This document shows positions 16,335 through 26,274 of a stretch of DNA of 64,000 nt, in pieces. Each line of letters begins with the position of its first letter. The stretch's first letter is position 1. The stretch lies in contig NZ_AUHY01000010.1 of NCBI RefSeq assembly GCF_000423425.1, positions 1 to 64,000 on the forward strand, written 5' to 3'. The stretch comes from Meiothermus rufus DSM 22234 (GTDB taxonomy: Bacteria; Deinococcota; Deinococci; Deinococcales; Thermaceae). The notes beneath the pieces were generated by a model. The model was not told the DNA's origin. It did no database searches and saw nothing but the letters and a program-made list of their open reading frames with translations. The position numbers were made by a program, and so were the translations under genes.

Positions 16335-17449
16335 ATGCCTCCTTTGCTGCTGGGGCGGGTTTGCTGGGTAGGGTGGCGGAAGGCCTGGCGGGAAAGCGCG
16401 TGCAACAAACCCGTGGCCACTCCGGCCATCAGCATGGCGTTGCCGCCCAGGCTTACCATAGGCAACGGCGAGCCCCCGATGGGCAGGATGCCCATAACCG
16501 CCCCGATGTTGAGGGCGGCCTGCAACACCAGATACAAGGTCAGGCCTAGGGCTAAGACGCTGTAGGCCCCCTCGAGGTTGGCGGCAATCTGTAGACCTCG
16601 AGCCAGGATCAGCCACCAGGCCAGAAGCACCATAGCCCCGGCTAGCCAGCCCCCCGACCAGATAATGGCGGCCAGTACAAAGTCGTTGTGCGACTCCGGC
16701 AGGTTGGGCATGCGGCTACCCACCCCCTGGCCGAAAGGCCCTGAATTCACGATAATCTTGTGGGCTTGGGTGATCTGATACAAAGGCCCCCGGATGACCT
16801 CCGGGTTGAGCTCGTTGACCCGTCCGCTGATGTAAGTGTTCCAGCCCTCGAAGCGGTCGCGTACCTTTTCGAAACGGTGCACATATAGCCCCGAGACCGA
16901 GAGGGCCAGAAGCCAGGCGGTGGCCCCAATTGCCAGCAGGCGCCGCCAGGGAACCCCGATGACCACCAGCAAGAAGCCCGAGAGTAACAGGATAAAAACC
17001 CCGGTGTCTAGGTCGGGCGAGACCACGATTAGCCCGGCAGCCAGGCTGATGGCCAGCACCGGGCCTAGGATGGGGTAGTCGGTGGGTTTGTTGTGAAAGA
17101 AGGCAGCCAGGTAGAGCACCACCGCTAGTTTGGCCAGCTCCGAGGCTTGCAGATTGAAGGAGGTGAAGGGTAGGTCAATAAAGCGCCGCTCATTGCCTGG
17201 ACCGAAGCCCACCGCCAGGTTGAGCACCAGTAGCCCCAGCGTAAGCAGGAAGAAAGGCCGCGCAGCCCAGAGGGCCCAGGCGGTGTGCAGGCGGGAGAGC
17301 AAAAGCATGAGGCCCAAGGCCAAAAGGATGTTGCGCAGGTTTTCCAGGCTGTGGGGGGTAGTGGCCCCCCGCATCCCATCGGCGGTGACCACACCCAGCA
17401 TGGAAAGACCAAACAACAACAGTTGGGCCAGCAGAAGAATGCTATCCAC
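16331..17449 (-). CDS. ftsW: SEDS-family peptidoglycan glycosyltransferase FtsW
   Basis: Polytopic membrane enzyme that polymerises lipid II at the septum with FtsI. It is 372 aa from GTG 17449, which has GGAGG 5-6 nt upstream and overlaps the last 8 bp of murD; the longer frame adds non-hydrophobic residues inside murD. About ten membrane helices are seen. Family motifs include NERRFIDLPFTSFNLQASEL (~90), SPDLDTGVFILL (~145, with the catalytic Asp region) and the C-terminal GILPIGGSPLPMVSLGGNA. Context within the division cluster favours FtsW over RodA. Confidence 0.93.
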   Translation of the reverse strand: MDSILLLAQLLLFGLSMLGVVTADGMRGATTPHSLENLRNILLALGLMLLLSRLHTAWALWAARPFFLLTLGLLVLNLAVGFGPGNERRFIDLPFTSFNLQASELAKLAVVLYLAAFFHNKPTDYPILGPVLAISLAAGLIVVSPDLDTGVFILLLSGFLLVVIGVPWRRLLAIGATAWLLALSVSGLYVHRFEKVRDRFEGWNTYISGRVNELNPEVIRGPLYQITQAHKIIVNSGPFGQGVGSRMPNLPESHNDFVLAAIIWSGGWLAGAMVLLAWWLILARGLQIAANLEGAYSVLALGLTLYLVLQAALNIGAVMGILPIGGSPLPMVSLGGNAMLMAGVATGLLHALSRQAFRHPTQQTRPSSKGGI

Positions 17450-18716
17450 GGGTGCCTCCAGCCTCGAGCACCACTTCCCGGAAGACGCGGGAGCGCTCTT
17501 TGTAGTCTTTGAACTGGTCAAAGGAGGTACCCAGAGGGGCCAGCAGCACGCTGCCCTGGGTTAGCCGTCGGCAAGCCTCGGCCACGGCCTGCTGCAGTGC
17601 TGCCCGCCCATCGGGCTCAGCGATTTCCACCACCTCCACCAGGTGCCGAAAAGGCGCAGCCATGCGCGGACCATCCCGGCCTATGGCCAAAATTAGGCCC
17701 ACCTTGCGGGCCACCACCTCGGCCAGCGCCTCCAACGGGGCCCCCTTGTCCACCCCGCCCAGTACCCAGGCCACCGGGGCTGGGGCAGCCTCCAAGGCGG
17801 CCTGTACCGCCTCGAGGCGGGTAGCGATGGAATCGTCGATAAAGGCCAGCCCACCCTTTCGGGCAAAGACCTCGAAGCGGGCCGGGGGCCAGGGAGCGGT
17901 GGCCCGGAAGGGGGCCAGACCTTGGGGGCTGGGTTCAACGGGCCATAGCCGCTGGGGTTGTTCGCGCGAAACAATGGCCGCGTAGGCCAGGGCGGCCTGC
18001 AAAGCCGCGTTCAGGTTGGTCTCCCGTGGGTTGGGCCCGGGGGTGAAGGGGTAGGGTTGGGCGGGGTTGCCTTGAATGGCCTGAAGAATCCGAGGGTCGG
18101 TGGCATTGTAAACCAGGGCATCCTCGGGGGTGAGATTGTGGATCAGCTTCAGCTTGGCGGCATGGTAGGCCTCGAGGCTGCCGTGTCGGTCGAGGTGATC
18201 TACACCCAGCAAAAGCAGCACCGCCACCCGAGGGCGGAATTGTTGGGTGCGCTCGAGCTGGAAGCTGCTTAGCTCCGCCACCGCCACCTCGGCCTGGTCC
18301 ACCACTTTAGTCAGGGGCGGGTCAATGTTGCCCCCTTCGAAGGCGTTCAGGCCCAAAGCCCGCAAAAAGTGGCCGGTGAAGAGGGTGGTGCTGGTCTTGC
18401 CGGCAGTGCCGGTGATGCCGATAAGCGGGGTGGGGGAGTGCCGCCAGACCAGCTCGGCTTCCCCGATCACCTCGGCCCCGCTGTCTTGCAAGGCCCGCAA
18501 GCGGGGGTGGGTTAGGGGAACACCAGGGGCGGCGATGACCTGGTCGTAGGCCCCGGGCTGAGGGTCGGGCTCGAGGGTGAACCCCAGGGCCTCGGCCTGG
18601 GCCTGCTCCTTTGCCTTGAGCGCATCGTCGAAGAAGTGGGCGGCCAGGCCGTGCTGTTGCAGGTAGCGCAGCACCCCCAGGCCGCTGCGCCCCAAGCCGT
18701 ACACCAGCCGCCTCAT
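17442..18716 (-). CDS. murD: UDP-N-acetylmuramoyl-L-alanine--D-glutamate ligase
   Basis: Adds D-Glu to UDP-MurNAc-L-Ala. It is 424 aa from ATG 18716, which overlaps the mraY TGA (ATGA). The N-terminal UDP-binding Rossmann fold starts RLVYGLGRSGLGVLRYL; the P-loop is GITGTAGKTSTTLF (~103); the central domain includes ELSSFQLERT (~150) and the conserved His/Asn segment GVDHLDRHGS. A C-terminal domain with VLGGVDKGAPLEAL (~325) matches the family. Confidence 0.96.
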   Translation of the reverse strand: MRRLVYGLGRSGLGVLRYLQQHGLAAHFFDDALKAKEQAQAEALGFTLEPDPQPGAYDQVIAAPGVPLTHPRLRALQDSGAEVIGEAELVWRHSPTPLIGITGTAGKTSTTLFTGHFLRALGLNAFEGGNIDPPLTKVVDQAEVAVAELSSFQLERTQQFRPRVAVLLLLGVDHLDRHGSLEAYHAAKLKLIHNLTPEDALVYNATDPRILQAIQGNPAQPYPFTPGPNPRETNLNAALQAALAYAAIVSREQPQRLWPVEPSPQGLAPFRATAPWPPARFEVFARKGGLAFIDDSIATRLEAVQAALEAAPAPVAWVLGGVDKGAPLEALAEVVARKVGLILAIGRDGPRMAAPFRHLVEVVEIAEPDGRAALQQAVAEACRRLTQGSVLLAPLGTSFDQFKDYKERSRVFREVVLEAGGTRG

Positions 18717-19582
18717 CCCCTGCCCCCCCACAGGTGCACCGCCAGGGCGGTACACAGCGCGGTAAGCACTACAAAGCGGAAGACCACTTTGCCCTCGGAC
18801 CAGCCGGAAAGCTCAAAGTGGTGGTGCAAAGGGCTCATGCGGAAGATGCGCCGGCCCGTGCGGCGGAAGTAGCTCACCTGGATCACCACCGAAAGCACCT
18901 CTAGCACCGGGATCAAGGCGGCCAGCGGTAGCCACCACATCCGACCTTCCAAAATGAATAGCCCGGCGACCATAGCCCCCAAGGCCATGCTGCCGGTATC
19001 GCCCATAAACACCGTGGCCCTGGGGGCGTTATACCACAAGAAGCCCAGCAGGGCCCCTAGGGTGGCCTGGGCCGTGGGCAGCCCTAAAAAGGGCAGCAAC
19101 AGCACTGCGGAGAGGCTGGCCAAAAGGCCATCTACGCCGTCGGTGAAGTTGAAGGCGTTGCAGGCGGCCATGACCACCAGGGTAAAGAGCAGCACATCCA
19201 AAGCAGGGTAGGGGGTATACTGCACCTGTCGCACTGCCCACAAAGCGAAGACCAGGCTGAGTAGCCCTTGTACCGCCAACTTCTCCCGGGCTTTCAGGGG
19301 TCGGCGCAGCGAGCCAGAGAGGTCGTCGGCCAGGCCCAGCAGGGCCACCCCCAGTACCAAAAGCCACAGCCCAGCCCACTGGTCGCCTCCAGAAAGGCCG
19401 TAAACCGCGGCTGCGGCCAGTAGAAAGGCCACCCCGCCCATGCTGGGCGTGCCCGCTTTGCTCAGGTGGCTTTGGGGCCCTTCGGCCCGTACCTTCTTTC
19501 CTAGGCCCAACGCCTGCATCAGGGTGATCCATAGGCCCACCAGAAACCAGCTCAAAAGGGCCGAGGCCACCAGGTTGCTCAT
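18713..19582 (-). CDS. mraY: Phospho-MurNAc-pentapeptide transferase MraY
   Basis: Membrane enzyme that forms lipid I from UDP-MurNAc-pentapeptide and undecaprenyl phosphate. It is 289 aa, slightly shorter than the usual 320-360. Around nine to ten membrane helices are present. Signature residues are SKAGTPSMGGVAFLLA (~41), LGLADDLSG (the Asp pair, ~85), NAFNFTDGVDGLL (~142) and FMGDTGSMALGA with a final PLHHHFELSGWSE (~250). It overlaps the upstream lipoprotein gene and the downstream murD by ATGA. Confidence 0.96.
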   Translation of the reverse strand: MSNLVASALLSWFLVGLWITLMQALGLGKKVRAEGPQSHLSKAGTPSMGGVAFLLAAAAVYGLSGGDQWAGLWLLVLGVALLGLADDLSGSLRRPLKAREKLAVQGLLSLVFALWAVRQVQYTPYPALDVLLFTLVVMAACNAFNFTDGVDGLLASLSAVLLLPFLGLPTAQATLGALLGFLWYNAPRATVFMGDTGSMALGAMVAGLFILEGRMWWLPLAALIPVLEVLSVVIQVSYFRRTGRRIFRMSPLHHHFELSGWSEGKVVFRFVVLTALCTALAVHLWGGRG

Positions 19583-20331
19583 GGCCCACCTCCCGGGGCG
19601 TCCTCGAGGTTGGTCTTTAAAACCACCAGCCGGCCTTCTGCCAAGGTGTAGAGGTAGGTGCCGTCGGTCTCCAGGCCGCTGTAGCGCCCGGGGCGGAAGC
19701 CTAGGCGCAGACCCTCGAGGCTGAGGCGGTACAAGCCCTCCTCGGTAAGCACGTAAAGATCATCCAGCACTGCTGCAGCCCGAACCCGCCCCGGCAAGGG
19801 CAGGCGCAACCGGTCAGGCAGGCGCAGGGCTTCCCGATTGAAGGCGTAGATATGCCGTGTGTTGCCGCTCAGGAAGGTATAGCGCCCCTCGTCTAGGCGT
19901 TGGCGGTTGAGGTAGAGGCCCTCCGCGTCGAGCCAGTAGACCCCCTCCTGGGTACGCAAAGCGTCCTTGGCCTTGTAGGGGAGGCTGCCTAACCCCGGCG
20001 CGAAGAGCCGATCCTCCAGGCCCACCAGGGGCAGGGGCTTGGCCCGTAGGAAGGTGGGCACCCCCGGTAGGGGCAGGCTATCCCGCAAGAAGCCCTCCTG
20101 GTAGACCAGAAGCTGGAAGGGGTAGGCTGCCAGCAAGGTCTCGCCGCTGCGGGCCACCAGCGGGGTAGGGTTGGGCAAGGCCAGCTGCAGGCCAGCGGCC
20201 CGCACCAGCCGGCCCTCCACTACTCCTCCTTCGATGAGCACCGGTAGGCTGGGCCCCATGGGCTGGGCCTGGGGGGCACAGGCCCCCATGAGGGCCAGCA
20301 GGGGGAGTGCTACGCGCAGGTGGGGGCTCAT
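19579..20331 (-). CDS. Uncharacterised lipoprotein coupled into the dcw cluster
   Basis: 250-aa protein of unknown family between murF and mraY. ATG 20331 overlaps the murF TGA and its own TGA overlaps the mraY ATG, so it is translationally coupled on both sides and cannot be a casual insertion. The N-terminus (MSPHLRVALPLLALMGACAP) is a lipoprotein signal with Cys at ~18. The mature part has repeated beta-rich units ending in short phrases such as EGVYWLDAEGLYL, DDLYVLTEEGLYRLSLEGL and GTYLYTLAEGRLVVL, which read like blades of a small beta-propeller. That fold is inference. A periplasmic or outer-membrane factor acting with wall synthesis is plausible. Confidence 0.75.
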   Translation of the reverse strand: MSPHLRVALPLLALMGACAPQAQPMGPSLPVLIEGGVVEGRLVRAAGLQLALPNPTPLVARSGETLLAAYPFQLLVYQEGFLRDSLPLPGVPTFLRAKPLPLVGLEDRLFAPGLGSLPYKAKDALRTQEGVYWLDAEGLYLNRQRLDEGRYTFLSGNTRHIYAFNREALRLPDRLRLPLPGRVRAAAVLDDLYVLTEEGLYRLSLEGLRLGFRPGRYSGLETDGTYLYTLAEGRLVVLKTNLEDAPGGGP

Positions 20332-21608
20332 GCTTCCTCCTTGGGCCACAGCTCGAGCAGTCGCTCCAGGCCCACGCTGCGCGAGGCCTTGAGGTAGACC
20401 AGGTCGCCAGGCTGCACAGCCTTGGCCAAGAAGCTGGCGGCTTCTTCCAGGGTCTTTGTGGCCGTTCCGCCTACCTCCTGGGCCTGCATAGAGGCGAAGG
20501 GGCCGATGAAGACCAGGTGGGGGCTTACCCGAGCGGCCAGTCGGGCGGCCTCGAGGTGGTGGGCCAGGGCCTCCTGGCCCAGTTCGGCCATGCTCCCCAG
20601 CACCAGCCATTTGCGCCCCGGCTGGGTGCTAAGGTAGTCCAGGCCAGCCCGCAAGGAAAGGGGGTTGGCGTTGTAGGCATCGTGGATGAATTCCACCCCA
20701 CCCAGCCTAAGCCGCTGCATCCGTCCGGGGGGCAGACGGAGGTGGGCCAGCCGTTCAATAGTTTCGCCAATGGGTCTGCCCAGCATCTGGGTGGCGGCCA
20801 AAGCGGCCAGGGCCCCTAGGATGGGCCCTACCCCGGGGTAGGGGAGGGTGACCCACTGCCCCTCAAAGCGGAAGCGGCTGGTATCCAGGCCCATCTCCAC
20901 CACCTGGGCTTGGAAGTCGCCGGCCTCGAGGCCATAGGTTTTGACCTGGGGCAGCCGCACCCACTGGGCCGCCTGCACGCTGGCCAGGCGCAGCGGGCTA
21001 ACCTGCAAAAGCCAGGTTTCCTCCCGCACCACGTTTTCTAGGCTGCCCAGACCCTCTAAGTGCTCTACCCCCAAGCTGGTTAGCACGGCGAAGTCGGGCC
21101 GGGCCAGATAGGCCAGCTCAGCCATCTCTAAAAGCCGGTCGATGCCCAGCTCCACCACGCAGCCCTCGGCAGCCTCCAGGTGAAAGAAGAAGCGGGTGAG
21201 GCCGGGAGCGTTGTTGAGGTTGCCCTCCGGGGCGGGCCAGCTTAGGCCCTGGGCCAGGCACTCTTTAGTGGTGGTCTTGCCTGAACTACCCCCTACCGCC
21301 AGCACCACTCCGCCAAAGCGGTCGCGCAGGGCCCGTCCTAGGGCCAGCAGGGCCCGCTCAGGCCGCCCTACCTGTACCGCTTTGGGGTGGGCCTGGTCGG
21401 TGACGACAAAAGCAGCGCCAGCCTCCAAAGCTTGCTGGGCAAAGGCGCGTCCGTGTGTCCGAGCGCCGGGCAAGGCGAAGAAAGCCACCCCAGGCCCTAC
21501 TTGTCGTGAGTCCCAGTGCAGGTCCTGGGCCGGGCTGGCCCCTGGGTGCACGGTACCCCCGACCAGGGCGGCTACCCATTCGGGGTTGAGCAGTTTAGGC
21601 GTGTTCAC
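20328..21608 (-). CDS. murF: UDP-MurNAc-tripeptide--D-alanyl-D-alanine ligase
   Basis: Adds D-Ala-D-Ala to the UDP-MurNAc tripeptide. It is 426 aa. Order: N-terminal UDP-binding domain (HWDSRQVGPGVAFFAL ~32), P-loop LAVGGSSGKTTTKECL (~104, Ser-Ser in place of the common Ser-Asn), ELGIDRLLEMAELAYLARPD and VEHLEGLGS, then a C-terminal domain with DAYNANPLSLRAGL (~315). GTG 21608 is preceded by AGGAGG. In Thermaceae the tripeptide is expected to carry L-ornithine; that is family knowledge, not visible here. murE, which normally sits next to murF, is not in this window. Confidence 0.95.
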   Translation of the reverse strand: MNTPKLLNPEWVAALVGGTVHPGASPAQDLHWDSRQVGPGVAFFALPGARTHGRAFAQQALEAGAAFVVTDQAHPKAVQVGRPERALLALGRALRDRFGGVVLAVGGSSGKTTTKECLAQGLSWPAPEGNLNNAPGLTRFFFHLEAAEGCVVELGIDRLLEMAELAYLARPDFAVLTSLGVEHLEGLGSLENVVREETWLLQVSPLRLASVQAAQWVRLPQVKTYGLEAGDFQAQVVEMGLDTSRFRFEGQWVTLPYPGVGPILGALAALAATQMLGRPIGETIERLAHLRLPPGRMQRLRLGGVEFIHDAYNANPLSLRAGLDYLSTQPGRKWLVLGSMAELGQEALAHHLEAARLAARVSPHLVFIGPFASMQAQEVGGTATKTLEEAASFLAKAVQPGDLVYLKASRSVGLERLLELWPKEEA

Positions 21609-21686
21609 CCCAATCCTCCTTGCCTGTCTAAACAGTTACCGGGCCACCCTGTAGTGTGTGTATAATCCTCAACATACTCAAAATAC

Positions 21687-23110
21687 TCACCGGTTAACCA
21701 GTTTACCCTTGCTCGCTTCGCTGTCTAGCTGGGGCGGAACCCCCCAAAAGGCTAGGAGCTGCGCGGCTATTTCACGGTAGATAGGAGCGGCCACCTGTGA
21801 GCCGTGGATGCGCGGACCCTTAGGGTGAAACAGCACTACCACCACGGTGGCCCGGGGAACCTGGGCCGGAATGAACCCGGCAAAAAGGGCGGCATACACG
21901 CTATGGCTATAGCGCCCATCCACCACTACCTGGGCGGTGCCGGTCTTGCCGGCTAGGTTGTAGCCGGGCAGTTTGGCGTTCTCGGCCAAGCCTTCCTGCA
22001 AGGCCCAGCGGATGTCGCGGGCTACCTGAGGGCGGAAGACCGGGGCGCTTTGTCCAGTCTGGCCCTCAAACAGGACCGGCTGGCGGTAGAGGCCATCGCC
22101 AGCCAGAATGTTGTAGGCCACGGCCAGGTGCAGTGGGGTGATCAGAAAGCCCTGGCCGAAGGTGGCGTTGGCATACTCGGCTGGCCCCCAGCGCGGCAGA
22201 GGGCGCACCCTGGGGGTGGCCACCTGTACTCCTACGTGGGGTTGCTGGGAGAGAGGGGGTAGGAGGGTTTTATCCATGAAGTGCATCTTCTCGAAGAAGC
22301 GGTAGAGGGTAGCCCGGGGAAGGCGCTCAGCCAGGGTGGTGATCCCCACGTTGGAGGAGTATTTGAGCACCTCGCTCAGGGTGAGGGTCTCGGGGTGTTT
22401 GACTATATCGCGGATGGTCCAACCGGCCACACGACGGCTCATGGGAGCGTATACCTTGGTGTCCAACCGGGCCTGGCCTTCCTCCAGCAATACCGCCGCA
22501 GTGAGGGGCTTGATGGTGGAGCCAGGCTCGAGGGCATAGGCGAAAGCATGGTTGCGCCAGCTAAGGTCCTGCTGGAGGTCGCGCCTTGGGGCGCTGGGGT
22601 CGAAGGCTGGCCCGTTGGCTACGGCCAGCAGTCGGCCCGTCTGGCTTTCCATCACCACGGCGGCCCCCCAGTCGGCCTGGGCGGCTTGCAGGCCTTTCCA
22701 CAAGGCCCGCTCGGCGATGGCCTGAACCTGTGGGTCGAGGGTCAGGCGCAGGCTCTGGCCCTGGGCCAGCAAGGGCTCCAGGTCGAACTCGAGGCCGGCC
22801 AGCCCCTTACCGCTGCCCCGTTCGCCAAACCCAATGAGCTGGCTGGCCGAGGGCCCCAAGGGGTATAGGCGGGTTTCCTCGGGGGTGCTGAGGGCTAAGG
22901 GGGTGCCGTCGGCGGCCTCGAGCCGGCCCCGCAGCAGGGGTTGCGCAGGGTTTGCCGGGGTGCGCAAGGCCAGGCTAGGAGCGTTGTGCCACAAAAGGTA
23001 GAGGCCATACCCCAGGCCCAGGGTAAAGAGCAAAAAAGCCAGCAGCACCGCCCAGTCCCGCTGAAGGGTGGGGGATGGGGCGCTCGAGGCCAGGGGGGGG
23101 CTGCTGCGCT

Positions 23111-23114
<4 letters not shown>
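21687..23114 (-). CDS. ftsI: Septal peptidoglycan transpeptidase (class B PBP) FtsI
   Basis: Membrane-anchored penicillin-binding protein that cross-links septal peptidoglycan. It is 475 aa from ATG 23114, in ATGA overlap with ftsL. One membrane helix (~22-43) is followed by a short, reduced pedestal domain and the transpeptidase. The active-site triad is visible: EPGSTIKPL (Ser ~198, Lys +3), KYSSNVGI (~254) and AGKTGTAQ (~388). The protein is shorter than E. coli FtsI (588 aa), the loss being in the N-terminal dimerisation region. A 78-nt gap with possible weak promoter elements separates it from murF. Confidence 0.93.
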
Positions 23115-24267
<1,153 letters not shown>

Positions 24268-24702
24268 TCATCCAATCAGATTGCGCAAGGCTTCGGGGGT
24301 GGTGGGGTTCTCCACAAACTTGGTGATATTGGCCCACCAGCGGTGTTCACTCCACAGCTCTAGCCGGGTAGGCGCCCCGGCCACCACCGCCTCGTTGCTT
24401 TCCTCCAGGCCAGCAAATTTGCGCAAGGGGGGCGGGATGGTGATCCTCGAGGCGTTGTCCATCTGGGTTTTGTGGGCTCCCGAATAGAGAAACCGAACCA
24501 GCTCCTGGGCTGCCCGGTCAATCAGGGGCACGTTTTGCAGTTGGCGCTCGATGTTGCTCCAGGCCAGCAGTGGGTAGAGGTATAAGCAGCCCTCGAGGCC
24601 TCGGGTGATCACCACACCGTCCTCGATGAAGGCGCGAAAAGGCGGTGGGATCACCACCCTTCCCTTGTCGTCGAGGCTATACTGGTATTCACCGTAGGGC
24701 AT
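24268..24702 (-). CDS. mraZ: Transcriptional regulator MraZ
   Basis: DNA-binding protein that represses the dcw operon through repeated TGGG boxes. It is 144 aa, made of two swapped-hairpin AbrB-like halves: the first contains YSLDDKGRVVIPPPFRAFI (residues ~8-26), the second MDNASRITIPPPLRKFAGL (~80-98), each with the D.KGR(V/I)xIP-type motif. It heads the cluster 57 nt before rsmH. Five regularly spaced GTGGG-like boxes on the coding strand lie 92-137 nt upstream of its start, fitting autoregulation. Confidence 0.95.
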   Translation of the reverse strand: MPYGEYQYSLDDKGRVVIPPPFRAFIEDGVVITRGLEGCLYLYPLLAWSNIERQLQNVPLIDRAAQELVRFLYSGAHKTQMDNASRITIPPPLRKFAGLEESNEAVVAGAPTRLELWSEHRWWANITKFVENPTTPEALRNLIG

Positions 24703-24793
24703 CGCGCTTTCTCTCTACCGGTTGGTTCTCAAAGCTCGCTTTGCGTGTTTCCCACCGGAGGTGCTGTTCTGCACAGCAATGTACCACACATTC

Positions 24794-24839
24794 CCCACCT
24801 TTTACCACTAGTTCCCACCTATCTCCCACTTTTTCCCAC
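24794..24839 (-). promoter_or_regulatory. MraZ operator: five phased GTGGG boxes
   Basis: CCCAC (GTGGG on the minus strand) starts at 24794, 24814, 24825 and 24835, and a degenerate ACCAC at 24804 fills the series. Spacings are 10, 10, 11 and 10 bp, so all boxes face one side of the helix. MraZ of other bacteria binds direct TGGGN repeats at about 10-bp spacing, so this is very likely its operator. Extra isolated CCCAC copies occur at 24751 and 24866. A possible -10 (TACATT, minus strand, 24783-24778) would place the boxes over the -35 area, but no good -35 is seen. The remainder of 24703-25012 holds no gene that I can support. Confidence 0.75.
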
Positions 24840-25012
24840 ACAGGCCGGGTCAAATGGGACGGTTTCCCACCCACCCAGGTATTCGGGCAAGCAAAGGTGC
24901 GTTTATGCCGGTGTATCCTCAGCCATCCTCGCTTTTTTGAGCATGGGGTGTTTATCTTTTACTGTTCGCTCAGCCCTAGCCGGGCCTAAAGCAGGTCTTA
25001 ATCTAGGCTTAG

Positions 25013-25046
25013 CAAAAAAGACCGGACTGCACCTAAGGCAATCCGG
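25013..25046 (-). terminator. Terminator of rnpB
   Basis: On the minus strand CCGGA (25046-25042 side) pairs with TCCGG, extended inward by a GCA/TGC helix after one mismatch. The stem is followed by T and six further T residues (A tract 25013-25018 on the plus strand). It lies just beyond the RNase P RNA 3' end and separates rnpB from mraZ. Confidence 0.75.
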
Positions 25047-25054
25047 GAAGAGGT

Positions 25055-25413
25055 GGGAAGAGGCGTAAGCCGGGTTCTGTTTCCGCAGCCATCTCTCTGG
25101 GATGAGCGTCGCCGCTCACCTCAAGCGTCCCATCCACGGGTACTTGCGAACCGGGCCAGTTCTCCCTCGTGTATCGCCCCGTTTACGCGGAACGTGGGAC
25201 TTGCAGCAGATGGGGTTTGCCTAGCTCCCCCTGTTGCCAGGAGGACTGGTGCGCTCTTACCGCACCGTTTCACCTTGACCGGATACACCGGCCGTCTGCT
25301 TTCTGTTGCACTTTCCGTCGGGTTACCCCGCCCAGCCGTTAGCTGGCATCCTGCCCTGTGCTGCCCGGACTTTCCTCTGGTGGGGGGCCACCAGCGGCTG
25401 CGCCCTCTTCCCA
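25055..25413 (-). ncRNA. rnpB: RNase P RNA (bacterial type A)
   Basis: Catalytic RNA that removes tRNA 5' leaders. On the minus strand it has the universal P4 strand GAGGAAAGTCCGGGC near the 5' end and ACAGAACCCGGCTTA near the 3' end. The termini GGGAAGAGG (5') and CCTCTTCCC (3') form P1. Internal elements such as GGTGAAACGGTGCGGTAAGA match the conserved core. Length is about 359 nt; the ends are set from P1 pairing and may be off by a few bases. It lies 25 nt downstream of gmk and has its own -10 and terminator. Confidence 0.93.
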
Positions 25414-25421
25414 CCAAGGCA

Positions 25422-25427
25422 ATTGTA
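25422..25427 (-). promoter_or_regulatory. Extended -10 element of rnpB
   Basis: On the minus strand TGCTACAAT places an extended -10 (TGN-TACAAT) 8-9 nt before the mapped 5' end of the RNase P RNA. The -35 region falls in the last codons of gmk and is poor, which fits an extended -10 promoter. Confidence 0.6.
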
Positions 25428-25438
25428 GCAGAAACGCA

Positions 25439-26116
25439 CTAGAAAGGCTGGCCGTTTTCCCCTGCCTCGAGGCGCCTGCGCTCCAGCTCGTCGAGCTCGG
25501 CTTCCAACACAGGGTCTGTGGAAAGAGCCCGGGCTACTGCCTCACCCATGCGTGGCTGCAAAAGGCGCTCGGCCTGGATGATGGCGGCGAAGTCGGAAAC
25601 GGCTTTGTCGAGCTGATCGTTCACCACCACATACTTGAACTCTTGGGCCATGCGGATTTCTTCCACAGCCCGTTCTAGCCGCTTGCGAATCTTGCTCAGG
25701 CTGTCGGTGCCGCGCACCAGCAGGCGCCGGCGTAGCTCGGAGAGGGTGGGGGGGATGATAAAGACCAGCACCGCTTCGGGCATGGCCCGTTTGACCTGCA
25801 AGGCCCCCTGAACCTCGATTTCCAAGAGGACGTCCTGGCCCTTAGCCAGGGCCTCCTCCACCGGTTCCCGCGGGGTGCCGTAGTAGTCATCGACGTAGCG
25901 GGCCCACTCCAAAAAACCCTGCTGAGCAATCTTAGCTTCAAACTCCTCCCGGCTTACGAAGTAGTAGTCCACCCCGTGCCGCTCGCCAACGCGAGGCGGG
26001 CGGGTGGTCATGGAGATGGAGTAGTACATGCGGTGATACTCCAGCAGCCGACCCCGGATGGTGCCCTTGCCCACTCCTGAAGCCCCGGTCATAACAAACA
26101 AATTCCCACGCGGCAT
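25439..26116 (-). CDS. gmk: Guanylate kinase
   Basis: Phosphorylates GMP (and dGMP) with ATP. It is 225 aa. The P-loop is TGASGVGKGTIRGRL (~10); GMP-binding residues are in SISMTTRPPRVGERHGVDYYF (~33-53, shown here only as the region) and YGTPREPVEEAL (~80); the LID contains RLLVRGTDSLSKIRKRL (~130). The C-terminus (QAERLLQPRMGEAVARAL to the end) extends about 20 residues past the usual length. The start ATG 26116 directly precedes PRGNLFVMTG, the normal N-terminus. It lies directly upstream of rnpB. Confidence 0.96.
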   Translation of the reverse strand: MPRGNLFVMTGASGVGKGTIRGRLLEYHRMYYSISMTTRPPRVGERHGVDYYFVSREEFEAKIAQQGFLEWARYVDDYYGTPREPVEEALAKGQDVLLEIEVQGALQVKRAMPEAVLVFIIPPTLSELRRRLLVRGTDSLSKIRKRLERAVEEIRMAQEFKYVVVNDQLDKAVSDFAAIIQAERLLQPRMGEAVARALSTDPVLEAELDELERRRLEAGENGQPF

Positions 26117-26274
26117 AACGGGGGCATCCTATCCTCGAGGGGGCTGCCTGGCAAGCTAGGTGAGCCACCTGGTTGTTTTTTGCTTTCCATCTGGCGCTTT
26201 GGGTTTAGACTAACCCCTGGTAACGTAGACCTTCTGCGCACCCCAAAGGGGGCGCTGGAACAGCAGGAGTTTGC

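Noticed and set aside
21609-21686. A separate promoter for murF between ftsI and murF
   Set aside because: AT-rich bits (TTATAC) occur, but no -35 at proper spacing; the cluster is probably one transcript.
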